Below are positions 43,108 to 53,112 of a DNA stretch of 64,000 nt, one piece after another. The stretch is from Actinomadura opuntiae (GTDB lineage Bacteria > Actinomycetota > Actinomycetes > Streptosporangiales > Streptosporangiaceae), in contig NZ_JASNWF010000033.1 in the NCBI RefSeq assembly GCF_030283205.1, forward strand, positions 20,278-84,277. Reading direction: 5' to 3'. Positions within the stretch are counted from its first letter, which is position 1, and every line of letters begins with the position of its first letter. The position numbers and the translations under genes were made by a program. The notes under the pieces are model-generated. The model did no database searches. It worked only from the letters and a program-made list of their open reading frames with translations, and was not told the origin of the DNA.

Positions 43108-43200
43108 GGAGCGGACGGCTCGGATGAAGGCGCTCCACTCCGGTGCCGTGAAGTCGAGGATCGGGCCTGCGCCGTGTTGCCGGCTGCCGCGGACGCCGGT
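43108..43200 (-). pseudogene. DUF397 remnant
   Basis: A reverse frame encodes VRGSRQHGAGPILDF, then TAPEWSAFIRAVRS, clearly the second half of a DUF397 domain (compare GPVLRFTPAEWxAF). The first half is missing, and the frame runs on without a stop into antisense of the glycosyltransferase gene. Confidence 0.5.
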
Positions 43201-43266
43201 CCTTCCGGGCTTCGCCATTCCCGGTGGGAAAGCGGCGGGATCATCGGGCATTGCGGCGAGCCGGTG

Positions 43267-43339
43267 TGCCTCCGGTCGGATTCGAACCGACACTGCGACT
43301 CTTTTAAGGAGTTTGCCTCTACCGTTGGGCTACGGAGGC
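43267..43339 (-). tRNA. Class I tRNA-like gene with UAA anticodon
   Basis: 73 nt on the minus strand: acceptor GCCTCCG/CGGAGGC with discriminator A, D-arm GCCCAACGGTAGAGGC, T-arm GTCGG-TTCGAAT-CCGAC; no encoded CCA (CAC follows). The anticodon loop is CTTAAAA, which puts UAA at positions 34-36 (forward bases 43304-43306), nominally reading the leucine codon UUA. The variable arm is only five bases (GCAGT) and the closing 27-43 pair is A-C. Real tRNA-Leu has a long variable arm, so this is not bldA; it could be a rare specialised tRNA or a decayed one. Confidence 0.7.
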
Positions 43340-43688
43340 GGGCGGTGGTGTCACCGGCCGGAATACAGGCCGGCCGGGCGGGTGCGGGCCGCCCCGCTCA
43401 CCGGAGCCCCGGCCGCGCACCGGGTGCCGCATCGCGCCACCGGCCCCCGCAGCCCCTCCGCGGATATGTCGAGTGACCATTCCCGGCCTTATTGGCCGGG
43501 CGGCCCGGCACGCGGCCATCCGAACATGGCTGCGTCTTGTGACCGGGCAATGGCCGACCGTGGTCATGGTCCCGTATTCTTCGGATTCCCCGTCCGAGCA
43601 TGGAAACCATAGTGCCGCAGCGCGCCCCCGATTTCCGCATATTTCCCTTGCGGGACAAAGGGCGGCGAGGCCGGTTCGGGCCACGGGG
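43340..43688. other. Gene-free stretch with hairpins
   Basis: About 350 bases with no convincing gene. Contains a perfect hairpin CCCGGCC-TTATT-GGCCGGG (43482-43500) and an inverted repeat around 43362-43380 (CCGGCC ... GGCCGG). Upstream of the minus-strand tRNA and downstream of the FBP-domain gene stop. Confidence 0.5.
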
Positions 43689-44186
43689 TCAGGCGCTCAC
43701 CTTGTCGAGGAAGGCGTCGAGGTTGACCCGGGTGCGGGCGATCTTCTCCGCGACGGTGAGGGACTCCTCGAGGTCCCCGCCCACCGCCGCCTGCTTCTTG
43801 CCGCGCAGGTAGAGCGGGCAGGCGAGGTCGGCGCAGAAGTACTGGCCGACGGTGTTGCCCTGGCGCCCGGCCTCGCCCGTCCGCCGCGCGGTCATCAGGG
43901 CGACGCCGCCGCTGGAGTGCGTCGTCAGGCACAGCGAGCACATGCTGCGGGAGGTGAAGCCGCGGAACGTGCCGGACGACCCGCGCAGCGCGATCCCGAC
44001 GAGGCGGCCGTCGCGCTCGGCGACCAGGTACGCCCGCTCGGGCGCCCCCGGATCCCGCCAGCCGAGGAAGTCGAGATCGTCCCAGGGCTGGTCCGCGAGG
44101 TCGCGGGGCAGGCCGAGCCGCTTGGCCTCGCCCTTGGAGCAGTTGACGAAGGACGTGCGGATGTCGCGTTCGGTCAGGGGTTCCAT
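43689..44186 (-). CDS. FBP-domain (FusB-like treble-clef) protein
   Basis: 165 residues. The C-terminal half carries the treble-clef zinc ligands in SMCSLCLTTH and QYFCADLACPLYL, as in elongation-factor-G-binding FusB/FBP proteins; the N-terminal half (TERDIRTSFVNCSKGEAKRLGLP, DLDFLGWRDPG) fits the actinobacterial version. FusB rescues EF-G stalled by fusidic acid; actinobacterial homologues have unproven roles. Start ATG 44186. Confidence 0.82.
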   Translation of the reverse strand: MEPLTERDIRTSFVNCSKGEAKRLGLPRDLADQPWDDLDFLGWRDPGAPERAYLVAERDGRLVGIALRGSSGTFRGFTSRSMCSLCLTTHSSGGVALMTARRTGEAGRQGNTVGQYFCADLACPLYLRGKKQAAVGGDLEESLTVAEKIARTRVNLDAFLDKVSA

Positions 44187-44202
44187 GCCCGCCACGCTAG
44201 GT

Positions 44203-44242
44203 TCCCTAGAGCTATTAGGCAAATAGTTAATCTTCCTAGGGA
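44203..44242. promoter_or_regulatory. AT-rich inverted repeat upstream of FBP gene
   Basis: TCCCTAG (44203-44209) and CTAGGGA (44236-44242) flank an AT-rich 26-base spacer containing TATTAG. Lies just upstream of the FBP gene; possible operator around its promoter. Confidence 0.4.
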
Positions 44243-44266
44243 GTGCTATCACCGGCAGGGCGGGGA

Positions 44267-45028
44267 TCAGGAGGGCGGGCGGCCGGTGAGGCGGGTGGTG
44301 AGGGTGCCGGCCGTCCGCCGGATGGGGGCGGCGAGCGCGGGCCAGGTCTCGGGCGGGTGGCGGTCGCGGCGGAAGGTGATGGTGACGGCGGCGGTCGGGT
44401 GGCCGGTGTGGTCGAAGGCGCACGCGGCGATGCTGGCGAAGTCCTCGGTGATGTAGCCGTCCTCGGACGACCAGCCGCGCCGGGCGTCCTCGGCGAGGAC
44501 GCTGCGCAGGTCGGGGAGCGAGGCGGGGCCGTGCCCGGTCCGGTTCACGAAGCGGCCGGGGAACAGGGCCCTCACCTGGGCCGCAGGCAGGTGCGCCAGC
44601 AGGGACAGGCCGCTGGCGGTCAGGTGCGCGGGCATCCGGACGCCGACGTCGGTGACCAGGGTGGCGTGCCGGGGCGGCTGCTCCTTGAGCAGGTAGAGGG
44701 TCTCCGCGCCGTGCAGGACGCCGAGCTGGGCGATCTCGCCGACGCGGTCGACGAGGCGGCGCAGCAGGGGCCGGGCGAGGCGTTCGAGGGGCTCGTGGCG
44801 CAGGTAGGCCGAGCCGATCTCGAAGGCGGCGACGCCGAGGCCCCAGCGGCGCTCCTCGGGGATGGAGGTGACGAATCCGTCCTCGGCCATCGCCGTGAGC
44901 AGGTGGTAGGTGCTGGAGCGGGGCAGGTCGAGGGCGCGGGCGATCGCCGAGGCGGGCAGCGGGCCGGGCGCGGCGGCCAGCAGGCGCAGCACCGCCAGGG
45001 CGCGGCGGGCGGCGGGGACCTGGCTCAT
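44267..45028 (-). CDS. IclR-family regulator, probable hut regulator
   Basis: 253 residues. Winged helix LRLLAAAPGPLPASAIARALDLPRSSTYHLLTAMAEDGFV, then effector domain (RHATLVTDVGVRMPAHLTASGLSLLAHLP, DGYITEDFASIAACAFDHTG). Divergent from hutH over a 92-base region with a GTCTC-N6-GAGAC palindrome, so it most likely controls histidine utilisation. Activator or repressor cannot be determined. ATG 45028 overlaps no other gene. Confidence 0.87.
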   Translation of the reverse strand: MSQVPAARRALAVLRLLAAAPGPLPASAIARALDLPRSSTYHLLTAMAEDGFVTSIPEERRWGLGVAAFEIGSAYLRHEPLERLARPLLRRLVDRVGEIAQLGVLHGAETLYLLKEQPPRHATLVTDVGVRMPAHLTASGLSLLAHLPAAQVRALFPGRFVNRTGHGPASLPDLRSVLAEDARRGWSSEDGYITEDFASIAACAFDHTGHPTAAVTITFRRDRHPPETWPALAAPIRRTAGTLTTRLTGRPPS

Positions 45029-45037
45029 CCTCGCATT

Positions 45038-45053
45038 GTCTCGTATCTGAGAC
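45038..45053. promoter_or_regulatory. Candidate IclR operator at hutH
   Basis: GTCTC-GTATCT-GAGAC, a perfect 5-bp-arm palindrome in the divergent promoter region, ten bases before the IclR start. Confidence 0.55.
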
Positions 45054-45120
45054 GGATCCGGCCGCCCGGCCCTGCCCGCGGCGTCCGCGGGCGGGTGGAA
45101 TCGTGGGTATGGGTTTCGTC

Positions 45121-46665
45121 ATGGGAGACACGAGCGTTCGGGTCGGTCCGGATCCGCTGTCGTTCGATCAGGTCGTGGCGGTGGCGCGGGACGGCGCGGC
45201 GGTCTCGCTGACGGACGAGGCGCTGAAGCTGATCGGCGGGTCGCGGGCGCACATCGAGGAGCTGTCGTCGCGCCCGCTGCCCGTCTACGGGGTCTCGACG
45301 GGGTTCGGCGCCCTCGCGACCCGGCACATCCCGCCGGAGATGCGGGCGCGGCTCCAGCTCAACATCGTCCGGTCGCACGCCGCCGGGTCCGGCGCGGAGG
45401 TCGAGCGGGAGGTCGTCCGGGCGCTGATGCTGCTGCGCCTGCACACCCTCGCCACCGGGCGGACGGGCGTGCAGCCGGTCACCGCGCGCACGCTCGCCGG
45501 CCTGCTCAACGCCGGGATCACCCCGCAGGTGTTCGAGCACGGCAGCCTCGGCTGCTCCGGCGACCTCGCGCCGCTCGCGCACGTCGCGCTCGCGCTGATC
45601 GGCGAGGGCCAGGTGCGGGACGCGGCCGGTGAGCTGCGCCCGGCGGCCGAGGTGCTCGCCGAGCACGGCATCGCCCCGGTCGAGCTCGGCGCCAAGGAGG
45701 GGCTCGCCCTCCTGAACGGCACCGACGGCATGCTCGGCATGCTCGTCCTGGCCATCCGGGACCTGCACAGGCTGCTGACCGCCGCCGACGTGGCCGCCGC
45801 CATGAGCGTCGAGGCGCTGCTCGGCACCGACCGGGTGTTCGCCGCCGACCTTCAGGACCTGCGGCCGCATCCGGGCCAGGCCGCCTCGGCGGCCAACCTG
45901 CGGGCGCTGCTCGCCGACTCCGAGATCATGGAGTCGCACCGCGGGCCCGACTGCACCCGCGTCCAGGACGCCTACTCGCTGCGCTGCTCCCCGCAGGTCA
46001 ACGGCGCCGCCCGCGACACCCTCGCCCACGCCGAGCTGGTCGCGGGCCGGGAGCTGGCGTCCGCCGTCGACAACCCGGTGGTGCTGCCGGACGGCCGCGT
46101 CGAGTCCAACGGCAACTTCCACGGCGCGCCCATCGCCTACGTGCTGGACTTCCTCGCCATCCCCACCGCCGACGTCGCGTCGATGTCGGAGCGGCGCACC
46201 GACCGGATGCTCGACAAGGGCCGCTCGTCCGGGCTGCCCGCGTTCCTCGCCGACGACCCCGGCGTCGACTCCGGGCACATGATCGCCCAGTACACGCAGG
46301 CCGCGATCGTCTCCGAGCTGAAGCGGCTCGCCGCCCCCGCGTCCGCCGACTCCATCCCGAGCTCGGCGATGCAGGAGGACCACGTGTCGATGGGCTGGAA
46401 CTCCGCCCGCAAGCTGCGCCGCGCCGTCGACGGCCTGACGCAGGTGATCGCGATCGAGATCCTCACCGCCGCGCGGGCGCTCGACCTGCGCAGCCCGCTG
46501 CGTCCGGGGCCCGCGACCGCCGCCGTCGTCGCGAAGCTGCGGGAGGCCGTCCCGCCGCCCGGCCCGGACCGCTACCTCGCGCCCGAGATCGCCGCCGCGA
46601 CCGCCATGGTCCGGGACGGTTCGCTCGTCGCCGCCGCCGAATCCGTCACCGGCCCCCTCTCCTAA
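45121..46665 (+). CDS. hutH: Histidine ammonia-lyase
   Basis: 514 residues; deaminates histidine to urocanate. Tyr region LPVYGVSTGFGAL, MIO tripeptide Cys145-Ser146-Gly147 (GSLGCSGDLAPLAH, as in Streptomyces histidases), DSGHMIAQYTQAAIVSELKRLA, PSSAMQEDHVSMG. The serine is retained, in contrast to the paralogue at 27946. Start ATG 45121; alternatives lie 12 and 18 bases upstream. First gene of the hut operon. Confidence 0.94.
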   Translation: MGDTSVRVGPDPLSFDQVVAVARDGAAVSLTDEALKLIGGSRAHIEELSSRPLPVYGVSTGFGALATRHIPPEMRARLQLNIVRSHAAGSGAEVEREVVRALMLLRLHTLATGRTGVQPVTARTLAGLLNAGITPQVFEHGSLGCSGDLAPLAHVALALIGEGQVRDAAGELRPAAEVLAEHGIAPVELGAKEGLALLNGTDGMLGMLVLAIRDLHRLLTAADVAAAMSVEALLGTDRVFAADLQDLRPHPGQAASAANLRALLADSEIMESHRGPDCTRVQDAYSLRCSPQVNGAARDTLAHAELVAGRELASAVDNPVVLPDGRVESNGNFHGAPIAYVLDFLAIPTADVASMSERRTDRMLDKGRSSGLPAFLADDPGVDSGHMIAQYTQAAIVSELKRLAAPASADSIPSSAMQEDHVSMGWNSARKLRRAVDGLTQVIAIEILTAARALDLRSPLRPGPATAAVVAKLREAVPPPGPDRYLAPEIAAATAMVRDGSLVAAAESVTGPLS

Positions 46666-46676
46666 GGAGCCCGCAC

Positions 46677-48331
<1,655 letters not shown>

Positions 48332-48332
<1 letters not shown>

Positions 48333-49531
48333 TGAGCTTCGAGGAGATGTGGGCGGAGCTGCTGCCCGCCGGGCGCGATGCGGATACCGGTGGGTATCAC
48401 CGGTTCGCGTGGACGCCGCCGGAGCTGGAGTGCCGCGCCTGGTTCGCCGACGAGGCGCGACGGCGCGGCATGCCGCTGGAGCACGACCGCAACGGCAACA
48501 TGATCGCCTGGTGGTATCCCGGCGACGGCACGCGAGACCAAGCGGTGCTGACGGGCAGCCACCTCGACTCGGTGCCCGGCGGCGGCGCGTTCGACGGGCC
48601 GCTCGGGATCGTGTCGGCGTTCGCCGCCGTCGATCAGCTGCGGGAGCGCGGTGCCGTCCTGCGGCGGCCCATCGGGATCGCGGCGTTCGCCGAGGAGGAG
48701 GGCGCCCGGTTCGGAGTGGCGTGCCTGGGGTCGCGGCTGCTCGCCGGTGCGATCGACCCGGCGCGGGCGCGGGGGCTCACCGACGGTGACGGGCGGACGT
48801 TCGCCGAGGTTCTGCACGGTGCTGGGCTCGATCCGGAGGCGATCGGGCCGGACGAGGATCTGCTCGGACGCGTCGGCTGCTACATCGAGCTGCACGTCGA
48901 GCAGGGGCGGGCGCTCCGCGAGCCGGTCGGTGTCGCCAGTTCGATCGTGCCGCATGGGCGGTGGCGATTCGGGTTCGCGGGCGAGGGCAACCACGCCGGG
49001 ACGACCGCGCTCGCCGACCGCCGCGACCCGATGATCCCGTTCGCCGGGATGGTCCTCGCCGCCCGCGACGCCGCCGGACGCAACGGGACGGTGGCGACGG
49101 TCGGGAAGGTCCGGGTCGTCCCGGGCGGGGTGAACGCGATCGCCTCGTCCGTCACCGCCTGGCTCGACGCGCGCGGGCCCGCCGACGACGCCGTCCGCAC
49201 GACCGTGGACGAGGTCGGCGCGGCGGCGCGCGAGGCCGCCCGCCTCCACGGGGTGACGGTCGAACACGCCGAGGAGTCCTACACCGAGATCGTCGACTTC
49301 AACCGCGCCCTGCGCGACCGGGTCGTCACGACGCTCGGCGGCGCGCCCGTCCTGCCGACCGGCGCGGGGCACGACGCGGGCGTCCTGTCGGCCCGGGTGC
49401 CGGCCGCGATGCTGTTCGTCCGCAACCCGACCGGGGTGTCGCACGCGCCCGCCGAGCACGCCGAGACCGCCGACTGCCTGGCCGGGGTGGACGCCCTCGC
49501 GGCGGTACTGGACGACCTGGCCCGCGGGTAG
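48332..49531 (+). CDS. M20 amidohydrolase, allantoate-amidohydrolase-like (probable formylglutamate step)
   Basis: 399 residues. M20/M28-type binuclear metallohydrolase: LTGSHLDSVPGGGAFDGPLG (His, Asp), AEEEGARFG (Glu), ELHVEQGRAL, GAGHDAGVL. Annotated families are allantoate amidohydrolase, N-carbamoyl amino acid hydrolase. It is locked between hutU and hutF by one-base overlap on its 5' side, and no hutG or hutE is present, so it most likely deformylates N-formylglutamate made by HutF. Functional inference only. Confidence 0.85.
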
Positions 49532-49541
49532 GGATCCCGAC

Positions 49542-50897
49542 ATGCAATGGCATGCCCAGTTCGCCTGGCTCGGAGACGGGGTGGCGGCCGACGTCCTCAT
49601 CGAGGCCGACGGCGAACGGATCACGAGCCTGACGCGCGGCGTCCCGGCCCCGCCGGACGCCCGGCACCTGCCCGGCCTGACCCTGCCGGGCCTCGCGAAC
49701 GCGCACTCGCACGCGTTCCACCGCGCCCTCCGCTCCCGCGTCCAGGAGAACCGGGGCACCTTCTGGACGTGGCGCGAGCAGATGTACCAGGTCGCCGACC
49801 GTCTCGACCCCGACTCCTACCGGGCCCTGGCCAGGGCCGTGTTCGCCGAGATGGCGCTCGCCGGGATCAGCTGCGTCGGCGAGTTCCACTACCTGCACCA
49901 CCGACCCGGCGGCGAACCCTACGACGACCCGAACGCGATGGGCGAGGCGCTGATCGCGGCCGCCGCCGACGCCGGCATCCGGATCACGCTGCTGGACGCC
50001 TGCTACCTCACCGGCGGCATCGGGCAGCCGCTCAAGGGCCCGCAACTGCGGTTCGGCGACGGCACCGCCGGCAACTGGGCGCGGCGCGTCGACAGCCTCC
50101 ACGAGCAGACCGACAAGGCGGGCCGGCTGCACGCCCGCGTCGGCGCCGCGATCCACTCGGTCCGCGCCGTGCCCCGCGAGCAGGTGCGGGCCGTCGCGTC
50201 CTGGGCCAAGGAGCACCGCGCGCCGCTGCACGTCCACCTGTCCGAGCAGCCCGCCGAGAACACCGCGTGCCTCGACGCCTACGGCATGACGCCCGCGCGG
50301 CTGCTCGCCGAGGCCGGCGCGCTCGGCCCGCTTACCACCGCCGTCCACGCCACCCACCTCACCGGCGACGACATCGGGCTCCTCGGCGCCACCACGACCG
50401 GCGTGTGCATGTGCCCGACCACCGAACGCGACCTCGCCGACGGCATCGGCCCCGCCCGCGCCCTCTGCGGCGCCGGCGCCCCGATCTGCCTCGGCTCCGA
50501 CCAGCACGCGGTCGTCGACCTGTTCGAGGAGGCCCGCGCCGTCGAGCTGGACGAGCGGCTGCGCACCCGCGTCCGCGGCCACTGGACCGCCGGCGAGCTG
50601 CTCGCCGCCGCCACCTCCGCCGGGCACTACGCGCTCGGCTGGCCGGAGGCGGGGCGCCTGGAACCCGGCGCGTACTGCGACCTCGTCACGGTCGCGCTCG
50701 ACTCGGTCCGCACCGCCGGCGCCGGGCCCGCGCACGCCGCCGAGGCCGCCGTCTTCGCCGCCACCGCCGCCGACGTCCGGCACGTCGTCGTGTCCGGCCG
50801 GCAGATCGTGCACGACGGCCGCCACCTGCTGGTCGGCGACGTGCCCGCCGCGCTGGCCGCCGCCATCGAGTCCGCCACCCGCGAGGAGACCGGTTGA
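49542..50897 (+). CDS. hutF: Formimidoylglutamate deiminase
   Basis: 451 residues, amidohydrolase superfamily: metal ligands in LANAHSHAFHRALRSR, later HVHLSEQPAENTACL, HATHLTGDD, and SDQHAVVDLFEEARAVELDERLR. Hydrolyses formiminoglutamate to N-formylglutamate and ammonia. The HutF route defines the ammonia-releasing branch of histidine degradation. ATG 49542. The stop overlaps hutI by four bases. Confidence 0.94.
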   Translation: MQWHAQFAWLGDGVAADVLIEADGERITSLTRGVPAPPDARHLPGLTLPGLANAHSHAFHRALRSRVQENRGTFWTWREQMYQVADRLDPDSYRALARAVFAEMALAGISCVGEFHYLHHRPGGEPYDDPNAMGEALIAAAADAGIRITLLDACYLTGGIGQPLKGPQLRFGDGTAGNWARRVDSLHEQTDKAGRLHARVGAAIHSVRAVPREQVRAVASWAKEHRAPLHVHLSEQPAENTACLDAYGMTPARLLAEAGALGPLTTAVHATHLTGDDIGLLGATTTGVCMCPTTERDLADGIGPARALCGAGAPICLGSDQHAVVDLFEEARAVELDERLRTRVRGHWTAGELLAAATSAGHYALGWPEAGRLEPGAYCDLVTVALDSVRTAGAGPAHAAEAAVFAATAADVRHVVVSGRQIVHDGRHLLVGDVPAALAAAIESATREETG

Positions 50898-52069
50898 GCA
50901 CCGTCATCACGAACATCGGGGAACTGGTCACCAACGACCCCGCCCGGGGCGGCGGGCCGCTCGGCATCGTCCGGGACGCGGCGCTGGTGATCGAGGACGG
51001 CGCCGTCGCGTGGACGGGGCCCGCCGCCGAGGCCCCCGCCGCCGACGAGGCGTTCGACGCCGCCGGACGGGCCGTCCTCCCCGGCTTCGTGGACTCCCAC
51101 GCCCACCTCGTCTTCGCCGGTGAACGCGCCGAGGAGTTCGCCGCCCGGATGAGCGGGCGCCCGTACGCCGCCGGCGGCATCCGCACCACCGTGGAACGCA
51201 CCCGCGCCGCGTCCGACGACGAGCTGCGCGCCAACCTCCGCCGCCTGGTGGACGAGATGGCGCGGCAGGGCACGACCACCGTCGAGTGCAAGTCCGGCTA
51301 CGGCCTCACGGTCGACCAGGAGGAACGCGCCGTCCGCATCGCCGCCGAGATCGCGGACGAGGTGACGTACCTGGGCGCCCATGTCGTCCCGTCCGAATAC
51401 GGCGACGACACCGCCGCCTACACTCGCCTGGCCGCGACCGACATGCTCGCCGCCTGCGCGCCCCACGCCCGCTGGATCGACGTGTTCTGCGAGCGGGGCG
51501 CGTTCGACGCCGACCAGGCCCGCGAGGTGCTGCAGGCGGGGATCAAGTCCGGGCTGACGCCCCGCCTGCACGCCAACCAGCTCACCGAAGGCCCCGGCGT
51601 CCGGCTCGCCGTGGAACTGGACGCCGCGTCCGCCGACCACTGCACGTTCCTCAGCGACGAGGACGTGGACGCGCTCGCCTCGTCCCGCACCGTCGCGACG
51701 CTGCTGCCCGGCGTGGAGTTCTCCACCCGCCAGCCCTACCCGGACGCCCGCCGCCTCCTGGACGCCGGCGCCGCCGTCGCCCTCGCCACCGACTGCAACC
51801 CCGGCTCCTGCTACAGCTCCAGCATGGCGTTCTGCATCGCCGTGGCCGTCCGCGACATGCGCATGACCCCGGCCGAAGCCGTCTGGGCCGCGACCGCCGG
51901 CGGCGCCCGCGCCCTGCGCCGCACCGACGTCGGACGCCTCGCCGCCGGCGCCCGCGCGGACGTCCACGTGCTGGACGCCCCGTCCCACGTCCACCTCGCC
52001 TACCGTCCCGGCGTTCCGCAGACATTCGCCGTATGGAAACACGGCCACCGGGTAGGTGCTCCCGAGTAA
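50894..52069 (+). CDS. hutI: Imidazolonepropionase
   Basis: 391 residues. Amidohydrolase with FVDSHAHLVFAGERAEEFAARMSG, VECKSGYGLT, LHANQLTEG, TDCNPGSCYSSSM; opens the imidazolone ring. TTG 50894 overlaps the hutF stop. Order in pathway: HutH, HutU, HutI, HutF, then the M20 enzyme. Last gene of the hut operon. Confidence 0.94.
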   Translation: MSTVITNIGELVTNDPARGGGPLGIVRDAALVIEDGAVAWTGPAAEAPAADEAFDAAGRAVLPGFVDSHAHLVFAGERAEEFAARMSGRPYAAGGIRTTVERTRAASDDELRANLRRLVDEMARQGTTTVECKSGYGLTVDQEERAVRIAAEIADEVTYLGAHVVPSEYGDDTAAYTRLAATDMLAACAPHARWIDVFCERGAFDADQAREVLQAGIKSGLTPRLHANQLTEGPGVRLAVELDAASADHCTFLSDEDVDALASSRTVATLLPGVEFSTRQPYPDARRLLDAGAAVALATDCNPGSCYSSSMAFCIAVAVRDMRMTPAEAVWAATAGGARALRRTDVGRLAAGARADVHVLDAPSHVHLAYRPGVPQTFAVWKHGHRVGAPE

Positions 52070-52090
52070 CCGACCCCGGGAGGCAACGGA

Positions 52091-52636
52091 ATGGCCGAGT
52101 TCCTGACGGACATCAAGACCCTGCGCGAGCGCGCCCGCCAGGAGATCGACAAGGGCCCGATCACCGAGGCGTACGGCGCCGACGTCACGCGGGTGATCCA
52201 GGTGTGCAACGAGGCGCTCGCCACCGAGATCGTCTGCACGCTGCGCTACAAGCGGCACTACTACACCGCGACCGGCATCCACGCCGAGGCCGTCGCCGGC
52301 GAGTTCCTCCAGCACGCCGCCGAGGAGCAGCAGCACGCCGACATGCTCGCCGAGCGGATCGTCCAGCTCGGCGGCGAGCCCGACTTCGCCCCCGACACCC
52401 TCACCACCCGCTCGCACGCCGAGTACGACGACAGCCGCGACCTCGTCGCGATGATCAAGGAGGATCTGGTCGCCGAGCGCATCGCGGTCGCGTCCTACAC
52501 CGAGATCATCCAGTGGCTCGGCGACGGCGACCCCACCACCAAGCGCGTCTTCGAGCAGATCCTCGCGCAGGAGGAGGAACACGCCGACGACCTGCGCGGC
52601 ATGCTCGAACGCCTGCCGCAGGCCGAGAAGCGCTAG
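52091..52636 (+). CDS. Ferritin-like/bacterioferritin-family protein
   Basis: 181 residues, four-helix ferritin-like fold with metal-ligand pairs EEQQHAD and QEEEHADDL, and EALATEIVCTLRYKRHYYTATG. Related to bacterioferritins, but the helical pattern also fits DPS-like or rubrerythrin-type proteins; iron storage or oxidation is probable. Twenty-one bases after hutI. ATG 52091 has GGGAGGCAAC upstream. Confidence 0.85.
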   Translation: MAEFLTDIKTLRERARQEIDKGPITEAYGADVTRVIQVCNEALATEIVCTLRYKRHYYTATGIHAEAVAGEFLQHAAEEQQHADMLAERIVQLGGEPDFAPDTLTTRSHAEYDDSRDLVAMIKEDLVAERIAVASYTEIIQWLGDGDPTTKRVFEQILAQEEEHADDLRGMLERLPQAEKR

Positions 52637-53112
52637 CCGGGCAGGTAGCGGCGGTTGACCCTGACCAGGGGCGTGCGGTCGCTCGCGACGTAGTCCGTGG
52701 ACAGGACTTCGGCGACGAAGAGGGTGTGGTCACCGGCCTCGACGCGCTGGCGGGTCTCGCATTCGAGGGCGGTGACGCCCGATTCGGGGATCAGCGCGCC
52801 GGAGACCTCGCCGCGGTGGTGGGGCTCGCTCGCCAGCAGGATGCGGGCGCCCGGGCGGCCCTCGGCGGCGAACCGGCCGGCGAGGGCCCGCTGGCCCGCG
52901 GCGAGGACCGTCGCGGCCCACCGGTCGGCGCGCGACAGCACCTCCGCCAGGTAGGACGACGACGCCACCCCGGCCAGCACCATCGGCGGCTCCAGCGACA
53001 CCGACATGAACGAGGTCACCGTCGTGCCGAGGTCGTCGCGGCCGTCCCGGACGGTCAGCACGACGACCCCGGTGGCGAACCCCGCGACCGCCTCAACGAA
53101 ATCTGTGCTCAG
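52633..53112 (-). CDS. Flavin reductase-like FMN-binding protein
   Basis: 159 residues, FMN reductase split barrel: FATGVVVLTVRD, GTTVTSFMSVSLEPPMVL, and a GDHTLFVAEV segment near the end. Supplies reduced flavin to partner oxygenases. No ATG/GTG/TTG is available before the conserved fold; the best start is CTG 53112, whose TGA overlaps the sppA stop (CTGA), implying coupled translation. Confidence 0.75.
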   Translation of the reverse strand: MSTDFVEAVAGFATGVVVLTVRDGRDDLGTTVTSFMSVSLEPPMVLAGVASSSYLAEVLSRADRWAATVLAAGQRALAGRFAAEGRPGARILLASEPHHRGEVSGALIPESGVTALECETRQRVEAGDHTLFVAEVLSTDYVASDRTPLVRVNRRYLPG

